From an uncultured Collinsella sp. (GTDB taxonomy: Bacteria > Actinomycetota > Coriobacteriia > Coriobacteriales > Coriobacteriaceae), in NCBI GenBank assembly GCA_902494555.1, contig CABUTR010000029.1, positions 1-19,836 of the forward strand: DNA of 19,836 nucleotides, in the 5' to 3' direction. Positions 14,653 to 19,836 of the stretch are shown here, piece after piece (within the stretch, counting starts at the first letter, position 1; each line of letters starts with the position of its first letter). Both the position numbers and the translations under genes were made by a program. The notes beneath the pieces were generated by a model. The model did not search any database and had not been told where the DNA came from. It saw only the letters and a program-made list of their open reading frames with translations.

Positions 14653-15732
14653 CTATTCGTCGCCGAAGCTGATGCCCAACGCCTTGGCCTCACGCACCAG
14701 ATCGCTCTGGGGGTCGACATACTTGAGCTTGCCGGCGACATCCTCGAGCGGCATGTGGCACATCTTGCCGTCGCGCAGGGCAATCATGTAGCCAAACTCG
14801 CCGCGCAGGCAGCCAAGCGCGGCCTCGACGCCGCACTGGGTCGCAAAGATGCGGTCCTGGGCGTCGGGCTGGCCGCCGCGCTGCGTGTGACCGGGGATGG
14901 CGACGCGGGTCTCGCGACCGGTCTTGGCCTCAATCTCCTTGGCGATGTCGTAGACAATCGACGGGCTCGTGCGCTCGGCGAGCTTCTTCTTGTACTCCTT
15001 CTTGGACAGCGCCGCGTCCTCCTTGGAGATAGCGCCCTCGGCGACGGCCACGATGGTAAAGCGGCTGCCGGTTTCCATGCGATGCTCAATGGTCTTGATG
15101 ACCTGGTCCATGTCGTAGGGAATCTCGGGAATCAAGATGACATCCGCGCCGCCCGCGACGCCGGCGTACAGCGGGATCCAGCCAACCTTGTGGCCCATGA
15201 TCTCGATAACAAACACGCGGCCGTGACTCGAGGCGGTAGTGTGGATGTCGTCGATGCACTTGGTGGCGACGTCGATGGCGCTCGTAAAGCCAAACGTCAG
15301 CTCGGTGCCCCAGGTGTCGTTATCGATGGTCTTGGGCAGCGCGATAACGTTGAGGCCCTCTTCGCGCAGGCGGTTGGCGGTCTTGGTGGAGCCGTTACCG
15401 CCCAGCATAAACAGGCAGTCGAGCTGCAGCTTATGATAGGTGTGGACCATCGCCGGCACCTTCTCGACACCATCGGCCTCGGGGGTATCCAGACGCTTGA
15501 ACGGTGTGCGGCTCGTGCCCAAGATGGTGCCGCCGCGGGTGAGGATGCCGCTAAAATCGGCGGGCGTCATGACGCGGAACCTGCTGTAGATAAGGCCCTG
15601 ATAGCCGTCCTCAAAGCCATAAATCTCGATAGGCTCTTCGCTATTGGTCATAAGCGTTTTGACGATGCCGCGCATGGTGGCGTTGAGCGCCTGGCAGTCG
15701 CCGCCACTGGTAAGAAGACCGATCCTGAGCAT
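14653..15732 (-). CDS. pfkA: 6-phosphofructokinase
   Basis: Phosphorylates fructose 6-phosphate to fructose 1,6-bisphosphate in glycolysis; cytoplasmic. It is 359 residues, longer than the 320-residue E. coli type. The N-terminus has LLTSGGDCQALNATMRG (6-22). The nucleotide site reads GGNGSTKTA (111-119), and the catalytic loop is PKTIDNDTWG (133-142), with Asp137 as the likely base. MGHKVGW (179-185) is in the fructose 6-phosphate site. Family knowledge: ATP enzymes carry GGDG and PGTIDND, pyrophosphate enzymes GGDD and PKTIDND; this protein keeps the Gly of the ATP form but has the Lys of the other, as in the mixed group found in Actinobacteria and Clostridia. ATP use is likely but not certain. 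The start is supported by AAGGA (15745-15741). Confidence 0.92.
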   Translation of the reverse strand: MLRIGLLTSGGDCQALNATMRGIVKTLMTNSEEPIEIYGFEDGYQGLIYSRFRVMTPADFSGILTRGGTILGTSRTPFKRLDTPEADGVEKVPAMVHTYHKLQLDCLFMLGGNGSTKTANRLREEGLNVIALPKTIDNDTWGTELTFGFTSAIDVATKCIDDIHTTASSHGRVFVIEIMGHKVGWIPLYAGVAGGADVILIPEIPYDMDQVIKTIEHRMETGSRFTIVAVAEGAISKEDAALSKKEYKKKLAERTSPSIVYDIAKEIEAKTGRETRVAIPGHTQRGGQPDAQDRIFATQCGVEAALGCLRGEFGYMIALRDGKMCHMPLEDVAGKLKYVDPQSDLVREAKALGISFGDE

Positions 15733-15751
15733 GATGAATCCTTCCGGGCAA

Positions 15752-15760
15752 GTTATAACA
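15752..15760 (-). promoter_or_regulatory. candidate extended -10 for pfkA
   Basis: On the minus strand TGTTATAAC reads as TG-n-TATAAC, an extended -10. No -35 is visible; that position falls in the hairpin at 15770-15804. The predicted start of transcription would be almost at the ribosome binding site, so the leader would be very short, which weakens the call. Confidence 0.3.
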
Positions 15761-15769
15761 TGCGCATAA

Positions 15770-15804
15770 GTTTACCCCCGCACACTGTTGATACGGGGGT
15801 AAAC
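15770..15804. repeat. hairpin between the hydrolase and pfkA
   Basis: GTTTACCCCCG (15770-15780) is perfectly complementary to 15794-15804 over 11 bp with a 13-base loop. It lies between two minus-strand genes, 67 bases after the hydrolase stop and 38 before the pfkA start. It may be a terminator for the hydrolase, though no T run follows, or an operator for pfkA. Confidence 0.7.
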
Positions 15805-15870
15805 GTGTTAGCTCAAGCGTATGGAAATGTAAGCAACGTCAGGGAACGTAAGGTCGACGGGCCTGGCTCC

Positions 15871-16956
15871 TTACAGTGCGAAGGCGTCGACGTCGCCCCA
15901 GTGGCGGCGCAGCGTAATGGCGGCGGCGGGTTCGGTATTGTCAAAGACGACCGACCATTGCGTATTGCTGGTGATGTCTTCCGGATTGGGCTCTTGCGCT
16001 GCGGCACGCAGGGCTTCCCAGACAATCGTTTCGTCCTGGGCACCGACATGGGTATCAAGGACATCGGCGATTGCAACGGCGCGCTCTTTACCATGGCCCA
16101 GCTCGCCATTCTTTTGGTTGGGTAGCACTTCGTCGCCATAGCAGGCGTAGAAGTTCGTAACCTGGCGTACAGGAGTCGCTTTGAAAGCGCGGTCCGGATC
16201 GCGCGGGTCCCACTCTACTACGCGCGCGTCACCGGCGGCGTCGTTGATAAAGAAGTGGTAATCGCGTCCTGCCATGGCGTGCATGTCGTAGGCGGAAAGC
16301 AGGTCGACAGCTTCTTGCGTGGTGGCGGCACGGTCGAGCACCAGACGGATGGCGAGCGAGGTATTGATGACGGGGCGCTGCGTGTCCTGGTCACAGGGCT
16401 TGGAGTCCAGGGTGAGTACGGCAATGGACACGCCGCATTCGTTAACACCGTCGAGCTGGGCAAACGGGCCCATGAGTGCGGCGGCACGTCCGGCGAAGGA
16501 GTCAAGTGGAGTGTTATCGTCCAGGTTGTTAAGGGCGGCAAACCCGATGGAGACATAGCCGCCGCGTGGGTGATTGCGTACCAGCAGCGCTGAGGTGTCG
16601 TCCTTAAAGTCGTAATTGCGACCGGTGCGCACGCGGCCTTCGGCATCTACGGCGACAAAAGCGCTGCAGGCAAACTGGGGCGCCTGGACATGTGCCGGCG
16701 CACCGGGCAGCACCTGCGCCACCACGGCATCGATGTAGGCCTGGTCGTCGCGCACGCCAGCGGCGATGATGCGATCAAGATCGTAGTCGTAGGCGATGTC
16801 GATTGCGTACAGGTCATAGCCATCCGCGTAGCCGGTCAAGCGCTTGAGCGACGCGGCGGACTTGATTTGCTTGTGATAAACGATACCGGTGGCAGCGGCA
16901 AGGCCGACGGCGACTCCCGCGACACCGCAGGCGATGGCAATGTTACGTGGCTTCAT
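15871..16956 (-). CDS. C45/choloylglycine hydrolase-like Ntn amide hydrolase
   Basis: Probably an amidase or acyltransferase of the linear amide C-N hydrolase type, 361 residues, exported or membrane-anchored. Residues 7-27 form a hydrophobic N-terminal segment without a clear cleavage site. After about 95 residues comes FACSAFVAVDAEG (95-107), where Cys97 would be the N-terminal nucleophile after self-cleavage, followed by GRNYDF (112-117), typical of the family. The later parts NECGVSIAVL and INDAAGDARVVEW also fit. In bile salt hydrolases the cysteine is residue 2, so a long propeptide sets this protein nearer the C45 acyl-CoA:6-APA acyltransferase-like group. The substrate is unknown; N-acyl amino acids or peptides are possible. 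The start has AGGAG at a good distance. It is divergent from an aminopeptidase gene. Confidence 0.85.
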   Translation of the reverse strand: MKPRNIAIACGVAGVAVGLAAATGIVYHKQIKSAASLKRLTGYADGYDLYAIDIAYDYDLDRIIAAGVRDDQAYIDAVVAQVLPGAPAHVQAPQFACSAFVAVDAEGRVRTGRNYDFKDDTSALLVRNHPRGGYVSIGFAALNNLDDNTPLDSFAGRAAALMGPFAQLDGVNECGVSIAVLTLDSKPCDQDTQRPVINTSLAIRLVLDRAATTQEAVDLLSAYDMHAMAGRDYHFFINDAAGDARVVEWDPRDPDRAFKATPVRQVTNFYACYGDEVLPNQKNGELGHGKERAVAIADVLDTHVGAQDETIVWEALRAAAQEPNPEDITSNTQWSVVFDNTEPAAAITLRRHWGDVDAFAL

Positions 16957-17117
16957 GGCGGCTCCTCTCGTCCTGTTAGCGTAATTGTCGCAAAAGGTGC
17001 ACGGGCATGATGGCTCAACTTGGTGAGCGGTGCGGGATTAAACACGGAATGAAGAGTGCAGCGCTGGCGCGGCGGGGTATGCTGGAAGGGACCATCAACC
17101 CAGCGAAAGGGGAGAGC
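16957..17117. promoter_or_regulatory. hydrolase/aminopeptidase divergent control region
   Basis: These 161 bases separate two divergent starts and must hold promoters for both. A -10-like TATGCT (17078-17083) suits the aminopeptidase, but no good -35 was found. Ribosome binding sites are clear on both sides: AGGAG for the hydrolase and AAAGGGGAG before 17118. No palindrome of the large type is present here. Confidence 0.4.
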
Positions 17118-18503
17118 ATGACGGATCAGGAAACGCCCGAGCGCGCGCATGTGACGGCCGATGATATCGAGGCCGCCAACGACCTTATCGACTTTATCGA
17201 GGCATGCCCCAGCATGTTCCATACGGCGGCGACCATTATGGCCGAGCTCGACGAGGCGGGCTTTACCTACCTGTCCGAGAACGCGGCGTGGGACATCGAG
17301 CCGGGCGGGCGTTATTACACGCAGCGCAACACCTCGAGCGTTATCGCCTTTAAGGTGGGCGAGGACCTGGCTGCTACGTGGGGCGAGGACGGCGTTGCCG
17401 GCGACTACCATTTTCAGCTGACGGCGTCGCACAGCGACTCGCCGACGTTTAAGGTTAAGGCCGTGCCCGAGCTCGACGGCGCGGGCGAGACGCTGCGCCT
17501 GAACACCGAGGCCTACGGCGGCATGATCGACTACACCTGGTTCGACCGTCCGCTGGCACTCGCGGGCCGCGTGCTGGTACGCGAGGGCGACCGTATCGAG
17601 AGTCGTTTGCTCGCTACCGAGCGCGAAGTCGCCATCATCCCGAGCCTTGCCATCCACATGAACCGTGGCGTTAACGAGAGCTTTGCTCCCAACCGAGCCG
17701 TCGACCTGTGCCCGCTCATCAGCGCCGGCGAACTCAAGCAGGGAGATTTTGATGCCCTGATTGCCGAAGAGCTGGACGTTGAGCCCGAGCAAATTCTGGG
17801 CCGCGATTTGTTCCTGGTCAACCGCCAGGATGCGCGCATTTGGGGCTGGGCCGACGAGTTTATCTCGACGCCCAAGCTTGATGACCTGGCTTGCGCCTAT
17901 ACCTCGCTACAGGCATTTTTGGGCACCGAGAACGCGCACGACGTCTCGGTCTTTTGCTGCTTTGATAACGAGGAGGTTGGCTCCGAGACCAAGCAGGGCG
18001 CCATGTCGACCTTCTTGGCCGACGCGTTGCGACGCATCAACGGGTCGCTGGGCTTCGATGACGAGTCGTACCATCGCGCGCTTGCCGCCTCGATGCTTGT
18101 GAGCTGCGACAACGCGCATGCTGTGCACCCCAACCATGCCGAGAAGTGCGATGCCCGCAACCAGGTCGTACTCAACGGCGGTATTGTCATCAAGGAAGCC
18201 GCCAACCAGCACTACTGCACCGATGCCTTTAGCCGCGCGGTGTTCCAAGCCATCTGCGATGACGCCGACGTGCCCACGCAGGCCTTCGCCAACAAGAGCG
18301 ATATGGCGGGCGGTTCTACGCTGGGCAATCTGTCGAACATGCAGGCGAGCATGCATGCCGTGGACGTGGGCCTGCCGCAGCTTGCCATGCACTCGAGCTA
18401 CGAGACCGGCGGCGTGCGCGACGTGATGTACGCGATCCGCGCCCTCACCGCCTTCTACGAGCGCAACCTAACCATCAACGGCGCCGAAAGCGTGGAGCTC
18501 TAA
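17118..18503 (+). CDS. M18 family aminopeptidase (aspartyl aminopeptidase type)
   Basis: A cytoplasmic di-zinc aminopeptidase of 461 residues that removes N-terminal amino acids, usually Asp or Glu, from peptides; the family forms large tetrahedral dodecamers. The first metal-site region is TASHSDSPTFKVK (102-114), with His105 and Asp107. KLDDLACAY (253-261) holds the bridging aspartate, Asp255 or Asp256. CFDNEEVGSET (281-291) holds the catalytic and metal glutamates, 285-286. SCDNAHAVHPNH (329-340) and MHSSYETGG (424-432) supply the remaining sites. The start at 17118 has an AAAGGGGAG site and gives a family-like N-terminus; the frame opens at 17007 without support. Repeat copy 3 follows four bases after the stop codon. 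Confidence 0.94.
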   Translation: MTDQETPERAHVTADDIEAANDLIDFIEACPSMFHTAATIMAELDEAGFTYLSENAAWDIEPGGRYYTQRNTSSVIAFKVGEDLAATWGEDGVAGDYHFQLTASHSDSPTFKVKAVPELDGAGETLRLNTEAYGGMIDYTWFDRPLALAGRVLVREGDRIESRLLATEREVAIIPSLAIHMNRGVNESFAPNRAVDLCPLISAGELKQGDFDALIAEELDVEPEQILGRDLFLVNRQDARIWGWADEFISTPKLDDLACAYTSLQAFLGTENAHDVSVFCCFDNEEVGSETKQGAMSTFLADALRRINGSLGFDDESYHRALAASMLVSCDNAHAVHPNHAEKCDARNQVVLNGGIVIKEAANQHYCTDAFSRAVFQAICDDADVPTQAFANKSDMAGGSTLGNLSNMQASMHAVDVGLPQLAMHSSYETGGVRDVMYAIRALTAFYERNLTINGAESVEL

Positions 18504-18506
18504 AAT

Positions 18507-18553
18507 CTGCCAAAAAGGGACAGGTTTACTTTGGCAGGTTTTATTTGGGCAAA
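18507..18553 (+). repeat. GGGACAGG hairpin repeat, copy 3
   Basis: Starts four bases after the aminopeptidase stop codon. CTGCCAAA (18507-18514) pairs with TTTGGCAG (18530-18537); the loop holds GGGACAGG, then GTTTTAT and TTGGGCAAATGC follow, closely matching copy 2 past the hairpin. It could serve as terminator for the aminopeptidase gene. Confidence 0.88.
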
Positions 18554-18641
18554 TGCTTCAACGCCAACGACAAGACGGAACTGCTAGGACTTCATAGGCA
18601 GAGCCTGCGCTAGTCAGATCCCGCAGGTCGAATAAAAGTCA
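18554..18641. other. stretch between repeat copy 3 and the palindrome
   Basis: A small hairpin, CCTGCG with CGCAGG (about 18604-18627), is visible. A T-loop-like AGGTCGAATAAA occurs, but no tRNA cloverleaf can be folded around it. No gene was seen. Confidence 0.4.
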
Positions 18642-18746
18642 GCGAGAGCCCGCCGTTTGAGCCAAGGTGCCGTGAAATGAAAAGGCGCTGACCTTCTGGT
18701 CGTGCCTTTAAAATTGAACGGCAGATTGGCCAAATGGCGGGCTCGC
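18642..18746. repeat. nested long palindrome before the dehydrogenase terminator
   Basis: The outer arms, 18642-18665 and 18726-18746, pair with one mismatch and two single-base bulges. Inside are TGCCGT (18668-18673) with ACGGCA (18718-18723), then AAAGGC (18681-18686) with GCCTTT (18704-18709), and the tip GACC, TTCT, GGTC (18690-18701). The imperfections make it look older than the other palindromes. Confidence 0.8.
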
Positions 18747-18757
18747 AGCGTCGGCTC

Positions 18758-18784
18758 ATTACGCCGTTTGTAAAACGGCGTAAT
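18758..18784 (-). terminator. palindromic terminator-like hairpin of the dehydrogenase gene
   Basis: The arms 18758-18769 and 18773-18784 are perfectly complementary over 12 bp with a 3-base loop. It starts two bases after the stop codon of the minus-strand dehydrogenase. No T run follows, so it may not be intrinsic, but its position suits an end-of-gene structure. Confidence 0.65.
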
Positions 18785-18786
18785 TC

Positions 18787-19722
18787 TTAATGTTCGATCC
18801 AGCAGCGTAGGGTCTCGCTTGCCTGCAGGTGACGCAGATTCTCCGCGGCGATGTCGACCACGTTATTGAGCGTGGCGGCCAAGTGGAACCAGCCGGAGAC
18901 GTGCGGCGTGATGAGCATGTTGGGCGCATCCCACAGTGGGCTTGTCTCAGGCAACGGTTCGGGGTCGGTGACGTCGACCGCGGCGCCGGCGAGATGTCCC
19001 GACTCCAGGGCGGCAACCAAGTCGTCGGCGACCACAAGGTCGCCGCGACCGCCGTTGGCAAAGAACGCGCCCGGCTTCATCGCGGCGAAGAACTCGGCGT
19101 TCGCCAGACCGCGGGTCTCGGGTGTGCTCGGCATAAAGGATGCGACGACGTCTGCCTCGGCCAGGCGCTCAGACAGGGCGTCCATGCCGTCCATGTCCTC
19201 AAACACAATGGGATAGACGAGCGGGTGGCGCTTGATGCCGCGGACGTGCGCACCCATGTTGCGGCAGAGCGTGGCAAAGTGGCCGCCAATGTCGCCCGCG
19301 CCCAGCACCAGCACATTGGCGTTTTTGAGCGAGGTGACCGGCCCCAAATCCTCCCAGCGATGCTCGCGCTGCAGGTCCTGGTAGCCGGGCAGGCGCTTCA
19401 TCATAGACAGCACCATGGCAAACATGTGCTCGCTCACGGCCTGGCCGTAGGCGCCCACCGAGCAAGACAGTTTGGCGTCGGCCGGCACGGTGCCGGCGGC
19501 CAAGTAATCGTCATAGCCCGCGGTCTGCAGTTGCAGCAGCTGGAGGTGCTCGCATGCTGTGAGCATGTCAGGGTCGATGTTGCCCAGGATCACGTCGGCA
19601 TCGGCGACCTGCTCGCGCGTGGCGGCGTCGGAGCTCGTGTAGATAAAGTCCTCGCCCGGAGCGCTCGACTCAAGAATTGCGCGATGACGGTCGTTGACGG
19701 GCAACAAAACCAGGATGTTCAC
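18787..19722 (-). CDS. D-isomer specific 2-hydroxyacid dehydrogenase
   Basis: Reduces a 2-keto acid to a D-2-hydroxy acid, or the reverse, using NAD(P); cytoplasmic. It is 311 residues with the family's two-domain layout. The nucleotide-binding domain has LGAGDIGGHFA (140-150). The catalytic triad is Arg226 in GGRGDLV, Glu255 in TDPEPLP and His274 in TPHVSGW. After the second strand the sequence is RGIKRHP (161-167), with basic residues where NAD enzymes have an acidic one, so NADP use is favoured. The exact substrate (glyoxylate, hydroxypyruvate or another keto acid) cannot be told. The start is GTG at 19722, with AGAGGA just upstream at a normal distance. It stands alone, followed by a hairpin and a palindrome. 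Confidence 0.91.
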   Translation of the reverse strand: MNILVLLPVNDRHRAILESSAPGEDFIYTSSDAATREQVADADVILGNIDPDMLTACEHLQLLQLQTAGYDDYLAAGTVPADAKLSCSVGAYGQAVSEHMFAMVLSMMKRLPGYQDLQREHRWEDLGPVTSLKNANVLVLGAGDIGGHFATLCRNMGAHVRGIKRHPLVYPIVFEDMDGMDALSERLAEADVVASFMPSTPETRGLANAEFFAAMKPGAFFANGGRGDLVVADDLVAALESGHLAGAAVDVTDPEPLPETSPLWDAPNMLITPHVSGWFHLAATLNNVVDIAAENLRHLQASETLRCWIEH

Positions 19723-19743
19723 AAGCAGTCCTCTCCGCTCGAC

Positions 19744-19790
19744 CTACCAAAAAGGGACAGGTTTATTTTGGCAGGTTTTATCAGGCAAAA
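19744..19790 (+). repeat. GGGACAGG hairpin repeat, copy 4
   Basis: CTACCAAAA (19744-19752) pairs, with one mismatch, with TTTTGGCAG (19766-19774); the loop contains GGGACAGGTTTA and GTTTTATC follows. It lies upstream of the dehydrogenase start and not next to a visible stop codon. No gene can be seen in the remaining bases up to the window edge. Confidence 0.85.
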
Positions 19791-19836
19791 CGTTCAAATA
19801 AAACGCCGGGCTTCGCGATGGTTAACATATCCATCG

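Noticed and set aside
15871..16956. Bile salt hydrolase
   Set aside because: The family relationship is plausible, but the nucleophile would be Cys97 behind a long N-terminal part with a membrane segment, not Cys2.
18600..18645. tRNA-like T arm
   Set aside because: Only a T-loop-like string and a 6 bp stem; no acceptor stem, anticodon arm or cloverleaf can be built.

Overview
The window looks like chromosomal DNA of a high-GC Gram-positive gut bacterium, most likely a Coriobacteriia member such as Collinsella. This is inferred from base composition, codon use, purine-rich ribosome binding sites and the type of genes (OmpR-type two-component system with a large FtsX-like permease, C45-type amide hydrolase, M18 aminopeptidase). 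No rRNA, tRNA, CRISPR array, transposase or phage gene was seen, so the genus is a judgement rather than a demonstration.

Layout. Positions 288-5581 hold an aspartate-family amino acid block: thrB and thrC on the minus strand, then lysC and asd on the plus strand, with a divergent control region between thrC and lysC. Homoserine dehydrogenase is missing from the window. A DNA repair methyltransferase (ogt) follows. Positions 6791-12414 hold a plus-strand run of response regulator, histidine kinase, ABC ATPase and an FtsX-type permease of about 921 residues, ending in strong hairpins. Then come a small unknown minus-strand gene (12531-12851), an XRE-type regulator with a membrane domain (13299-14219), a 6-phosphofructokinase (14653-15732), a secreted or anchored C45-type Ntn hydrolase (15871-16956), a divergent M18 aminopeptidase (17118-18503) and a D-2-hydroxyacid dehydrogenase (18787-19722).

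The most unusual feature is between the genes. Almost every larger intergenic gap holds a long nested palindrome with arms of about 20-28 bases, inner arms and a short tip (108-294, 1184-1295, 5594-5723, 12980-13118, 14403-14473, 14533-14629, 18642-18746). The arm sequences differ from place to place but stay complementary, and two of the elements share the same inner core and tip. A second family, a repeat of about 50 bases built on a CTGCCAAAA/TTTTGGCAG hairpin with GGGACAGG in its loop, occurs four times; three copies start within a few bases of a stop codon. These two families are the best candidates for something undescribed. They could be structural RNA elements or unusual terminators, or small non-autonomous mobile repeats of REP or MITE type.

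How the genes work together. LysC and Asd make aspartate semialdehyde for lysine, methionine and threonine synthesis, and ThrB and ThrC finish threonine. The two-component genes probably control the ABC transporter encoded just behind them, as in antimicrobial peptide or cell-envelope stress modules. The hydrolase and aminopeptidase pair suggests handling of acylated amino acids or peptides. Except for the catalytic motifs cited, these links are inferences from gene order.
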